Source: an uncultured Eubacterium sp.
GTDB taxonomy: Bacteria; Bacillota; Clostridia; Lachnospirales; Lachnospiraceae
Reading direction: 5' to 3'
NCBI GenBank assembly: GCA_910584245.1
Contig: CAJTZF010000032.1
Span: 1 to 18,067 of the forward strand
Length of the DNA: 18,067 bases
Made by a program: the position numbers and the translations under genes. The stretch's first letter is position 1; every line of letters starts with the position of its first letter. Under the pieces are notes generated by a model. That model did not search any database and was not told the origin of the DNA. It worked only from the letters and a program-made list of their open reading frames with translations. Positions 1 to 7,174 of the stretch are shown one piece after another.

Positions 1-640
1 CTTCCTTTTCAGCGCGGGTCGCGTCACGGGGCTGGGGCGGCGGCTCCGGCGCAGGAGCGGCAGGGGCTTCTTCCCTGCCCTTTACCGTGGCGGCCTTGGC
101 CTCCTTGCTTTGGGACATTTTGTCTCGAGGTGGGGACGGGGGCCTGTCCGGGGCCGCCTTGTCAGCCTTGGCCGGGCGGCCACGGCGGGCACCCGTCCCT
201 CCCGGTTCGCCGGGCCCCGCTTTTTCTTCTTTGGGCTTGCGGCCTCGCCTGCCCTTGGACTTATCCGGCTCGGGCGTTTTCTCTTTGGCGGCCTTTCCCT
301 TTTTCTCGGGCTCCTTTTCCCCGGCGGCCTTATCCTCCGGGGCCGGGGTGGGCGGCTGTTCCGGTTCGGGCGGCTCGTTCTTTTCCACCTCCGCACGTTC
401 CGCCGCCCGCCGCTCCGCCATCAGCTTTTCAATCTGGTCAGCGGAGACATTCACCGCGCCGGGGGCCCCAGCCGGGGCATCCTGGGCGGGTGGTTCGCCG
501 CCAGTCTGCTCGGGGGCGTTCTCCGGGGCCGGGGGCTCCGGGGTGGGAGCGTCCTGGGCAGGAGCACCCGCCGGGCCGGCATCGAACAAGCTGGGCTGGG
601 GATTTTCCTCCGGGCTCACGTTCAATTTTTCGTCTGCCAT
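1..640 (-). CDS. ParB/Spo0J-like partition protein of an integrative conjugative element, N-terminal part (runs off the window)
   Basis: The gene starts at the ATG at 638-640, 4 nt after a strong AAAGGAGGT site, and stays open to base 1, giving about 213 residues without a stop. The visible protein begins MADEKLNVSPEENPQPSLFD. It is almost entirely low-complexity: Pro/Ala/Glu-rich up to about residue 60, then a short helix (DQIEKLMAERRAAER), then Lys/Pro-rich tracts with AT-hook-like cores (RRGRKPK, RRGRPAK). From memory, this kind of N-terminus precedes the ParB nuclease-like domain of partition proteins in Tn1549-like elements of gut Clostridia. That domain would lie left of base 1 and is not visible, so the name is inferred. 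The segment is very GC-rich compared with everything to its right, which supports foreign origin. Alternatives are another conjugative-element protein with the same kind of disordered tail. Confidence 0.6.
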   Translation of the reverse strand, partial: MADEKLNVSPEENPQPSLFDAGPAGAPAQDAPTPEPPAPENAPEQTGGEPPAQDAPAGAPGAVNVSADQIEKLMAERRAAERAEVEKNEPPEPEQPPTPAPEDKAAGEKEPEKKGKAAKEKTPEPDKSKGRRGRKPKEEKAGPGEPGGTGARRGRPAKADKAAPDRPPSPPRDKMSQSKEAKAATVKGREEAPAAPAPEPPPQPRDATRAEKE

Positions 641-853
641 TCGTTACCTCCTTTTTTAATTTCGTGAATGTTGCACAAATCTTGCGCTAAAAGTTTGTTA
701 CTATTTTTTCGCCTCCCTCCCGGCTATCCACGCAAAAAAGCCGCCCGTTTTTTCATGCCGGACGGCTTTCTGCGTAATGTGATAGCTCAAATAATATTTT
801 TTTGTGGGTGTAGGCTCCGAAAAGCCTTGATATTACAGTGTTCCTATTAAAAC
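641..853. other. Non-coding end of the conjugative element, up to its junction with chromosomal DNA
   Basis: This stretch holds the leader of the ParB-like gene, one hairpin (listed separately) and an AT-rich part ending near 853. GC falls sharply compared with 1-640. The truncated araC gene stops right at its right border, so the element boundary probably lies at about 845-862. I could not identify terminal inverted repeats or a target duplication, because the other end of the element is outside the window. A 60-codon open frame on the + strand (668-850) has no ribosome binding site and no recognisable content. Confidence 0.4.
734..769 (-). terminator. Rho-independent terminator, minus strand
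   Basis: Read on the minus strand, AAAGCCG pairs with CGGCTTT, extended by three inner G-C pairs after one mismatch. The loop is 11 nt and the 3' arm runs into six T residues. It would stop transcripts coming from the truncated araC gene before they enter the ParB-like gene. Confidence 0.6.
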
Positions 854-1009
854 TCATTCATAGGGAATATAGTGGACTTCATAACTTCCGGCCCCGTGGC
901 TGTGCCCGGGAATCGGACGATGAATCGGCCCATAAGAAAAGTTATCCACCTGCAGAGGGATGGCATCCATAGTAAAAGAAATCACCGCATTTCGAAAATA
1001 TAATGACAT
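854..1009 (-). pseudogene. AraC-family regulator, N-terminal fragment (51 codons)
   Basis: The gene starts at ATG 1007-1009 after a CGGAGG site with 5 nt spacing. It encodes the first part of an AraC-type cupin (effector-binding) domain: MSLYFRNAVISF, then HRPIPGHSHGAGSYEVHYIPY, typical of the sugar-sensing domain of AraC regulators beside glycosidases. The frame ends in TGA after IPYE, about a fifth of the usual 270-300 residues, so the rest of the sensor domain and both C-terminal helix-turn-helix motifs are missing. It is divergent from the alpha-L-fucosidase gene, the normal arrangement for a regulator and its target. The break coincides with the edge of the high-GC element, so insertion of that element is the likely cause. 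Any product would be a non-DNA-binding stub. Confidence 0.7.
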
Positions 1010-1123
1010 AAAAACCTCCGTTCAGCATTTAAAATCTAGCATCATTTTACCATTTCTCTTTCAATGAATCAATAAAACATGTGACAATGCGACAAAAAAG
1101 AATAAATCATGTCGGATCAGGCA

Positions 1124-1152
1124 CTGGTAAAAACAAAAGCTACCGTTATAAT
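1124..1152 (+). promoter_or_regulatory. Possible promoter of the alpha-L-fucosidase gene
   Basis: A perfect TATAAT lies at 1147-1152. A weak -35 (CTGGTA) sits at 1124-1129 with a 17-nt spacer. Transcription would start near 1159, only about 34 nt before the chosen ATG at 1193. This fits the chosen start and argues against the longer frame from 1109. Confidence 0.4.
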
Positions 1153-1192
1153 AAAAGTAATCACAAGAACCAACAAAAAGGAGGATCATGTT

Positions 1193-2659
1193 ATGGAGGC
1201 ATATTTAAAGAAAATTGAAGAAATAATTGCGCAGGGACCCTATACGGACACGTGGGAATCCCTTCAGAAATACAGAGTTCCCGAATGGTATCAGAAGAAA
1301 AAATTTGGCATTTTTATTCACTGGGGAATTTATTCCGTCCCCTCGTTTGGAAATGAGTGGTATTCCAGAAATATGTATATACAAGGCACTCCCGAATATG
1401 AACATCATATTAAAACATATGGTTTACATAAGGAATTTGGATATAAAGACTTTATTCCGATGTTTACGGCTGACAAATTTCATCCGGAAGCCTGGTTTGA
1501 TCTGTTTGAACAAGCGGGGGCGGAATACATCGTACCAGTGGCAGAGCACCATGATGGGTTTCAAATGTATAAGAGCAAACTTTCGCACTGGAATTCCAAC
1601 GAAATGGGCCCGAACCGGGACGTGCTGGGCGAATTATCAGCGGAGGCCAAAAAAAGGGGCATGGTAAACGGAGCTTCCTCCCACCGCGTAGAACACTGGT
1701 TCTTTATGGGACATGGAAAGGATTTTGACAGCGATATTAAGGAACCTCTCAAGCGCGGGGATTTTTACTGGCCTTCCATGAAGGATGGAAACGAATTTGG
1801 AAGTGTGCATACGGATTCCGTCCCCACAGAAGAATTTCTGCAAGACTGGCTTGTGCGCACTTGTGAAATTATTGATGAATATCATCCTCAGATTTTGTAT
1901 TTTGATTGGTGGATCCAGCATTTCAGTGTTAAACCATATTTAAAAAAATTAGCGGCTTACTATTATAACCGCGCTGCCCAGTGGGGACAGGAAGTGGTGA
2001 TCAATTATAAACACGATGCCTTTTTCTTCGGAACGGCTGTACCCGATGTGGAGCGGGGGCAGTTTGCGGAAATGAAGCCTTATCTCTGGCAGACAGATAC
2101 CTCGATTGCACTAAATTCGTGGGGATATACGGAAAACAACCAGTTCCGTCCGGCAAATGACATACTGTGTGATTTGGTGGATATTGTAAGTAAAAATGGA
2201 CGGCTGCTGTTAAACATCGGACCAAGACCAGATGGAACAATTACACAGGAAGAAACGGACATTCTACGGGAAATCGGTGAATGGCTGCATGTAAACGGAG
2301 AGGCAATCTACGGAAGCAGCGTGTGGAGAAAATACGGAGAGGGCCCTACAGAAGTGTTAGAAGGCCAATTCACAGACGGGATCAGGAAAAACTTCACGAG
2401 TGAAGACATCCGATTTACTACAGGAAATGGCTATCTTTATGCGACCGCGTTAAAATGCAGCGACGACGGGAAATACTGTATCAAATCCTTGGGGATTTTG
2501 GACGCATCAAAGATAGCCCATTTTAGCGGTATCATCCGTGATATCACATTACTTGGCTGTAAAACGGCTCCCCATTGGACGCAGGACGGGGAAGGGCTCA
2601 AATTACAAACCGATTACAAGACGGATAAACCGGTAGTATTTAAAATACAAATTGATTAA
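1193..2659 (+). CDS. Alpha-L-fucosidase, glycoside hydrolase family 29
   Basis: The enzyme hydrolyses terminal alpha-L-fucose from glycans by a retaining mechanism. I chose the ATG at 1193 because AAGGAGG lies 8 nt upstream; the frame is open from 1109, but that extension has no binding site and contains the likely promoter. The product is 488 residues with no signal peptide, so it is probably cytoplasmic and acts on imported oligosaccharides. GH29 landmarks are FGIFIHWGIYSVPSFGNEWY (around residues 38-57), VAEHHDGF (about 116-123), a His/Asn-rich active-site strand around NSNEMGPNRD, and ILYFDWW with Asp238 as candidate nucleophile. LLLNIGPRPDGTI closes the barrel domain, and a beta-rich C-terminal domain follows. 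The divergent truncated araC gene is probably its former regulator. The general acid is not identified. No transporter or other glycosidase is visible nearby. Confidence 0.9.
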   Translation: MEAYLKKIEEIIAQGPYTDTWESLQKYRVPEWYQKKKFGIFIHWGIYSVPSFGNEWYSRNMYIQGTPEYEHHIKTYGLHKEFGYKDFIPMFTADKFHPEAWFDLFEQAGAEYIVPVAEHHDGFQMYKSKLSHWNSNEMGPNRDVLGELSAEAKKRGMVNGASSHRVEHWFFMGHGKDFDSDIKEPLKRGDFYWPSMKDGNEFGSVHTDSVPTEEFLQDWLVRTCEIIDEYHPQILYFDWWIQHFSVKPYLKKLAAYYYNRAAQWGQEVVINYKHDAFFFGTAVPDVERGQFAEMKPYLWQTDTSIALNSWGYTENNQFRPANDILCDLVDIVSKNGRLLLNIGPRPDGTITQEETDILREIGEWLHVNGEAIYGSSVWRKYGEGPTEVLEGQFTDGIRKNFTSEDIRFTTGNGYLYATALKCSDDGKYCIKSLGILDASKIAHFSGIIRDITLLGCKTAPHWTQDGEGLKLQTDYKTDKPVVFKIQID

Positions 2660-2671
2660 AAGACGTAAACT

Positions 2672-3898
2672 TTATACAACCTGATGCTTCTTAAACCCCA
2701 ATCTTGCAAACGGAAGCATGATTACAGTTAAAGCTGCATACAAAACTGCCCTTACTGAAAGCACATCGAAAACGAGACTGCCAAATTGATACGAAATAAA
2801 TTTACCTATTTCGGGCATGGCAGCGCGGTAAGGCAATAAGAACAGCGTCAGGTTGTATGCCCCTGCCGTTCCATTTGGCGTCAGGAACAACGGAATGAAA
2901 AGAACCGGCACAAGCACAATCAGCACAAGGTATGGAGACTTCATTTTTGACGACAGAAGAAGTGTCAGACCGATCATGGCAAACAGTACCAAATAAATAA
3001 TTCCGATATTCACAAGCGCCGCCTGCAAAAATGTAAATGGGTACGGCGCCGTTATGTTTGCAATTTGCACGGGAAGATTCCAGCCATCCGCGCCAAACGC
3101 GACAAGCGGCAATCCACACGCCACAATAACGTGAAGCGTAAACGCAAGGGCTCCAAATAAAAAGGATGACACTATTTTTGCCGTTATGAGTTTTGTTTTG
3201 CCATACTTGCCGGATAAAATTACGGCGTCTGTCCCCGCCTGGTATTCGCCAGAAAAAACAGGTGCAATCACAATACAGACCGCTACTATTGCAAACATCA
3301 GGAGCTCGAAACTGCTTATAATAATTTCCCACCCCTCATAATATCCATATTGCAAGGGAAGACCGACTTTGCCTGCCATATTGCTCCAATACTGCTTCTG
3401 CTCACCGGATAACTCACGGGATGGGGTATCCAGCAGCGCTTTCATTTTTAATTCCTTTGCCCGGTAGAAATTTGCACCGTTTGTTACATCTAGGCTGGCA
3501 AGCTTATTATAGCCTGAGCTTTCATTCGGACTATCGTAAGCTTTCGCAATCATGTTAAGCAATTTTTCCTTTGGCGCGACGTGTTTCCAATAGGCATCCC
3601 CAATTAGAAATTGTTCGTTTCCGTCGTACCCGATATTATCCGGATTTTTAAAAAGCTCCTGTACTTCAAGTATCGTTTCCGTGATATATTTCTCCGACAG
3701 GGAAACCGCCACATCCTCATACTGTTCTTTCTCGTATTGGATACCTTCTGTCCCTTTTATCACGCCGTCCTGATTGTAAGTTTGATACTGCATAATGGGC
3801 AGGCCAAAAAAGAACGCCGTTAATAACAGGCTGGCCGCCATAACAATGAACGTGGATTTTTTTCGCAATATTTTTAAAAACTCATATTTAATTAACAT
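2672..3898 (-). CDS. ABC-2 type transporter permease subunit
   Basis: This is the membrane subunit paired with the ATPase encoded immediately upstream. I chose the ATG at 3898, one base after the ATPase stop, because AGGAGG lies 9 nt before it; the frame is open to 3928, but that would overlap the ATPase gene. The product is about 408 residues. It has an N-terminal transmembrane helix (about 18-37), a large extracytoplasmic loop of about 150 charged residues, then about five hydrophobic segments in the C-terminal half, from IIISSFELLMFAIVAVCIVI to VLYAALTVIMLPFARL. This layout (one helix, big outer loop, cluster of helices) is common in ABC-2 exporters of the bacitracin/lantibiotic-immunity type. 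The substrate cannot be read from the sequence. The stop at 2672 faces the fucosidase stop only 12 bp away, so the two genes converge. Confidence 0.85.
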   Translation of the reverse strand: MLIKYEFLKILRKKSTFIVMAASLLLTAFFFGLPIMQYQTYNQDGVIKGTEGIQYEKEQYEDVAVSLSEKYITETILEVQELFKNPDNIGYDGNEQFLIGDAYWKHVAPKEKLLNMIAKAYDSPNESSGYNKLASLDVTNGANFYRAKELKMKALLDTPSRELSGEQKQYWSNMAGKVGLPLQYGYYEGWEIIISSFELLMFAIVAVCIVIAPVFSGEYQAGTDAVILSGKYGKTKLITAKIVSSFLFGALAFTLHVIVACGLPLVAFGADGWNLPVQIANITAPYPFTFLQAALVNIGIIYLVLFAMIGLTLLLSSKMKSPYLVLIVLVPVLFIPLFLTPNGTAGAYNLTLFLLPYRAAMPEIGKFISYQFGSLVFDVLSVRAVLYAALTVIMLPFARLGFKKHQVV

Positions 3899-3899
3899 A

Positions 3900-4778
3900 T
3901 CATTTCCCCTCCTGTACTTCTTCTCCAAAATGGTATAAAAACAAATCCTCTAAGCTCGGTTCTACGGCAACAGCATTCGCCGCTGGTGCGCTTTCACTTA
4001 TTATCCTCAGTCTCACCATATTATTCTCGTGGTGCAGATTTACAACAGAAAACCTCCCGCTGTATTCCGCCGCTTGACGGTCATCCGCCAATACCTCCCA
4101 CACCTTGCCCCGGATCCCGTCCGTAACGGTGGCCATCGGCTGCTGTAACAAAAACCTGCCGCCTTTCATCATCAGAATAGTATCTGCAATGTAGGAAACA
4201 TCCGATACAATATGTGTAGACAGTATCACGATCTTCTCCTGTGCGAAGTCCGAAATAAGCGTTCGGAAACGCACACGCTCTTTCGGGTCAAGTCCCGCAG
4301 TTGGCTCATCTAATATGATAATAGACGGATGGTTCAGTTCTGCCTGGGCAATTCCAAGCCGCTGCTTCATACCGCCGGAATAGCATTTGATTTTCTTATC
4401 CGCCACCTCTTGCAGATTAACCATAGAAAGCAGCCGTTCGGTCCGGGACTTCGCGGTGTTCTTATCCAATCCTTTTACAGCCGCCATATAGAGCATAAAT
4501 TCGCGGGCGGTAAAATCGGGATAGAAACCAAAATGCTGCGGCATATAGCCTAAATGGGTATAGTACCGTTCTCCCAATTGACGCATTGTTTTTCCATTCA
4601 GACGGATTTCACCGGAAGTGGGCGCCAGGACACCGCATATCATTCTCATCAGCGTCGTCTTGCCCGCCCCATTTGCCCCGAGCAAGCCATATACCCCGGG
4701 CGCTAAGCGGGCATTTATATCGTCAACCGCGCATTTCGCCCCATATTGCTTACTCAAATGTTGTAATTGTAATTCCAT
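3900..4778 (-). CDS. ABC transporter ATP-binding protein (CcmA/DrrA-like)
   Basis: This is the energy-coupling subunit of an export-type ABC transporter, 292 residues. Visible motifs are Walker A GANGAGKTT (residues 34-42), Q-loop region GYMPQH (about 77-82), signature YSGGMKQ (133-139), Walker B IIILDEPT (153-160), D-loop AGLD, and the H-loop in STHIVSD. The last 70 residues form an extension beyond the nucleotide-binding domain, seen in DrrA/BcrA-type subunits. The start has a strong AAGGAGG site 7 nt upstream. The permease gene begins one base after its stop, so the two are translationally coupled. A hairpin lies in its 5' leader and separates it from the upstream sensor kinase gene. Confidence 0.92.
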   Translation of the reverse strand: MELQLQHLSKQYGAKCAVDDINARLAPGVYGLLGANGAGKTTLMRMICGVLAPTSGEIRLNGKTMRQLGERYYTHLGYMPQHFGFYPDFTAREFMLYMAAVKGLDKNTAKSRTERLLSMVNLQEVADKKIKCYSGGMKQRLGIAQAELNHPSIIILDEPTAGLDPKERVRFRTLISDFAQEKIVILSTHIVSDVSYIADTILMMKGGRFLLQQPMATVTDGIRGKVWEVLADDRQAAEYSGRFSVVNLHHENNMVRLRIISESAPAANAVAVEPSLEDLFLYHFGEEVQEGK

Positions 4779-4819
4779 AGGAAAACCTCCTTGTATTTTA
4801 CTTGTTTATTGCCCCCACA

Positions 4820-4860
4820 AAAAATGGATGGCCTATGCTTAACAGCATAAACCATCCATC
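4820..4860 (-). terminator. Terminator-like hairpin between the sensor kinase and the ABC transporter genes
   Basis: Read on the minus strand, ATGGATGG pairs with CCATCCAT as an 8-bp outer stem. After a 2x2 internal mismatch there is a 6-bp inner stem (TATGCT/AGCATA) with a 4-nt loop. The 3' arm is followed by a run of T. It most likely ends the two-component operon. It sits about 45 nt before the ATPase start, so it could also act as an attenuator if the ABC promoter lies upstream of it. Confidence 0.65.
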
Positions 4861-4881
4861 TTAGGCTGGACTTTTCCGTAT

Positions 4882-4899
4882 CTTAATTTGACCTTAATT
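4882..4899. promoter_or_regulatory. Direct repeat phased at 11 bp, candidate response-regulator site
   Basis: CTTAATT occurs at 4882-4888 and again at 4893-4899, exactly 11 bp apart (AATTAAG on the minus strand). OmpR/PhoB-type regulators bind such direct repeats spaced by about one helical turn. The pair lies just after the sensor kinase stop and upstream of the ABC transporter genes. No convincing -35/-10 pair is visible around it, so the assignment is weak. Confidence 0.3.
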
Positions 4900-4913
4900 G
4901 TACGCACCGCAAG

Positions 4914-6326
4914 TTACCGCTTCACCGGCAAGGACACAAGAAACTCCGTGCCCTCGCCCAGTTCGCTCTTTACGGAAATATCACCTCCGTGAAGTGTTAC
5001 AATCTGTTTTGCGATCGCAAGACCGAGACCGCTGCCTTCCGGTTTCTCTTTTGTGTTTGTCCCTCTGTAATACCGGCTGAACAGCTCCGACTGTTCTTCC
5101 CCGCCCATCCCTGTTCCATTATCCCTGACAATAATAGATATTTTATTCCGCCCGTCTAAATTTGCAATAACGGTTATTTCTGTGTCCGGCGGATTATGCG
5201 TAAGGGCGTTAATAATAAGATTTCCCACGGCGCGGCGGAATAAGTGTATATCCACGCACACTGGAATTTCCCCTACGCCGCTCTCAAATTGTATGTTGCG
5301 GTCACTAAACGCAGGATCATTCACTATATCAATAACCACCTCCCTCAAATAGCGGATAAACGGTATTTCCTCCGGATGATACGGTATTACGCCCGATTCA
5401 AGCTGGTAAGTCAGCTTTAAATCATTGATAAGCCTTTCCGTGTGATTGACATTCTTTAAAATAATTCTCCCATATCCCTGTATCGTTTCACTATTCGGAA
5501 CGGGAGTTCGGACTAGCAGCTCCGCATAGCCCTTCACTGGAGAGAGCGGCGTTTTCAAATCATGTGTAATATTGGAAATCCACTCCCGGCGCGTCCGTTC
5601 CGTATCCCTCTGCAACTGGTCGCTGTTATGAATCGACGTATCCATTTTATTAAGCTCCTTATATACTTCACGAAACATCCCCTTTTCCGGAAGCGGCAAA
5701 TAAGAACGAAGCGATAAATCCCCAATTCCCTTTGTCATTTTTGCAAGATGTCCTGTGAGCCAAAAACCATACACAAAAATAAAAACGATGAGCAAAACTA
5801 CAATAAGGCATATCCCTATACGGAAAACAGGCGAAAGGCGTCCGACATTTTCACCATTATAGTAGAGCATATATTTTCCTATCGTGTAAGGAAATCCAAT
5901 AAAATAGCTCCAGGCTTGATCTGAATCCTGAAAGATACCCGCAAAAACCGTATTGCCATCCCCGCTCGTACTCGTACTTAGCGCAACCAGTTCGGACGAC
6001 GAATAACCCGAAGGGTAGTTTGCCGGTTTATTGTGGGAGAATACCTCTTTCCCCGTCTCGTCTACGACTTGTATCCACAATCCATACTCGTCCAGGCGTT
6101 CAATTGCCATGTCCTCTATAACAAGCGTTCCTTCCTTATTTTGCATCCAGATCGAAAAATTATCTGTGAACGTATGGGGCCAGGAAGCTAAACTCAATCC
6201 CTCCGGCTCCGGTATGCCGAATATATAATAAAATAAACTCACCGCGGCGACCGCCGCTATGATAACTAACACCGCCGCAAAAACAAATATGCGCACAAAC
6301 GGATTTACCTTCGCTCTATTTTTCAT
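4914..6326 (-). CDS. Membrane sensor histidine kinase of the OmpR-partner (VanS-like) class
   Basis: The protein has 470 residues. Transmembrane helix 1 spans about 11-36 and helix 2 about 170-190. They flank an extracytoplasmic sensing region of about 130 residues with no recognised fold. A HAMP-like linker follows. The HisKA motif SNITHDLKTPLSPVKG carries the phosphorylated His255. The ATPase domain shows the N box (GNLIINALTHN, about 368-378), the G1 box RDNGTGMGG (about 401-409) and the G2 box GSGLGLAIAK (431-440). Its ATG overlaps the end of the response regulator gene by 11 bp, so the two are translationally coupled. The partner ABC exporter lies just downstream, an arrangement often seen for drug- or peptide-sensing systems. 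The ligand is unknown. Confidence 0.92.
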   Translation of the reverse strand: MKNRAKVNPFVRIFVFAAVLVIIAAVAAVSLFYYIFGIPEPEGLSLASWPHTFTDNFSIWMQNKEGTLVIEDMAIERLDEYGLWIQVVDETGKEVFSHNKPANYPSGYSSSELVALSTSTSGDGNTVFAGIFQDSDQAWSYFIGFPYTIGKYMLYYNGENVGRLSPVFRIGICLIVVLLIVFIFVYGFWLTGHLAKMTKGIGDLSLRSYLPLPEKGMFREVYKELNKMDTSIHNSDQLQRDTERTRREWISNITHDLKTPLSPVKGYAELLVRTPVPNSETIQGYGRIILKNVNHTERLINDLKLTYQLESGVIPYHPEEIPFIRYLREVVIDIVNDPAFSDRNIQFESGVGEIPVCVDIHLFRRAVGNLIINALTHNPPDTEITVIANLDGRNKISIIVRDNGTGMGGEEQSELFSRYYRGTNTKEKPEGSGLGLAIAKQIVTLHGGDISVKSELGEGTEFLVSLPVKR

Positions 6327-7020
6327 ATGGATCCACCAGCTTATAGCCCAGTCCTTTCATTGTGATAATGTATTTTGGCTCGGCGGGATTGTCCTCCAGT
6401 TTCTCACGCAAATGACGGATATGCACCATCACCGTATTATCACAGCCAAAGCTGTCCTCACCCCAAATCATTTCATATAAGCGCTCGCGGCTTATTACCC
6501 GCCCTTTATTTTCGGCCAAATATTGCAATATCTCAAATTCTCTTGCCGTTAGCTCTATGGAAGCACTACCTTTCATCACTCCACATCCCTCTGGGTCGAT
6601 AGTTAATTCCCCGATTTTAACACAATCACGCTTACATGCATTTTGCTTGTACTCTAAACGGCGCAGCTGCGCTTTTACTCTGTAAGCTATTTCTTTCGGG
6701 CTAAATGGTTTTGTCACATAGTCATCCCCGCCGACAGCCAGACCAAGTATTTTATCCAGCTCATCATTTTTAGAGGAGAGAAATAAAATCGGACAAAGTG
6801 AAAACGCCCGAATTTGTTTGCACACCTCATATCCGTCAATGTCTGGAAGCATTACATCCAAAATAATGATGTCCGGGCGGATTTCTTTGCAAGTGTTTAC
6901 AGCAGAAATCCCACACTCTATTTTAATAATATTATCGTACCCCTCTATGTTGAGAGCCTTCTCAAGTAAGTCCAAAAGATCCGGCTCATCATCCACAATC
7001 ATAATTTTATATGCATTCAC
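6316..7020 (-). CDS. OmpR/PhoB-family response regulator (VanR-like)
   Basis: The receiver domain has the acidic pair in IMIVDDEP, phospho-acceptor Asp in IIILDVMLPD (residue 55 from the chosen start) and the conserved Lys in YVTKPFSPKE. It is followed by a winged-helix DNA-binding domain (ELTAREFEILQYLAENKGRVI, VMVHIRHLREKLE, IITMKGLGYKL). I chose a GTG start at 7020 because AAGGGAG lies 9 nt upstream. The ATG at 7029 touches that ribosome binding site and is too close to it. The product is 234 residues. It shares an 11-bp overlap with the sensor kinase gene that follows. Likely targets are its own operon and the ABC transporter genes. Confidence 0.92.
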   Translation of the reverse strand: MNAYKIMIVDDEPDLLDLLEKALNIEGYDNIIKIECGISAVNTCKEIRPDIIILDVMLPDIDGYEVCKQIRAFSLCPILFLSSKNDELDKILGLAVGGDDYVTKPFSPKEIAYRVKAQLRRLEYKQNACKRDCVKIGELTIDPEGCGVMKGSASIELTAREFEILQYLAENKGRVISRERLYEMIWGEDSFGCDNTVMVHIRHLREKLEDNPAEPKYIITMKGLGYKLVDPYEK

Positions 7021-7115
7021 AAATTTCATCTCCCTTTTGTCTGATAACCAAAGTTTAACATATTTTCCAGAAAAACTCCAGCGCCATCTAACGAAGAAAT
7101 GTTTTTACTGTAAAA

Positions 7116-7144
7116 ATGCCTGCCAGGAGCACCCTGGCAGGCAT
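7116..7144 (-). terminator. Strong rho-independent terminator after the XRE regulator gene
   Basis: A perfect 12-bp inverted repeat (ATGCCTGCCAGG / CCTGGCAGGCAT) with a 5-nt loop is followed on the minus strand by TTTT. It sits about 30 nt past the stop of the XRE gene. It insulates that gene from the two-component operon. Confidence 0.85.
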
Positions 7145-7174
7145 AAACCATACCTTTTACCTATACTCATTTTG

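Noticed and set aside
673..687. Imperfect palindrome GCACAA-ATC-TTGCGC upstream of the ParB-like gene, considered as a centromere-like or operator site
   Set aside because: It is a single short copy with one mismatch and no second copy nearby; this could be chance.
87..690. Long overlapping open frames on the + strand in the GC-rich start of the window
   Set aside because: They are opposite-strand shadows of the GC-rich ParB-like gene. Their composition is biased and they lack ribosome binding sites, whereas the minus-strand frame has a strong one.
668..850. 60-codon open frame on the + strand at the element edge
   Set aside because: No ribosome binding site, no recognisable sequence, and it runs through the terminator hairpin.
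1109..1192. Upstream extension of the alpha-L-fucosidase frame
   Set aside because: It lacks a binding site, contains a TATAAT box, and its 28 residues do not resemble a GH29 N-terminus or a signal peptide.
7021..7029. ATG start of the response regulator three codons upstream of the chosen GTG
   Set aside because: The ribosome binding site AAGGGAG lies one base before this ATG, too close for initiation, but well placed for the GTG.
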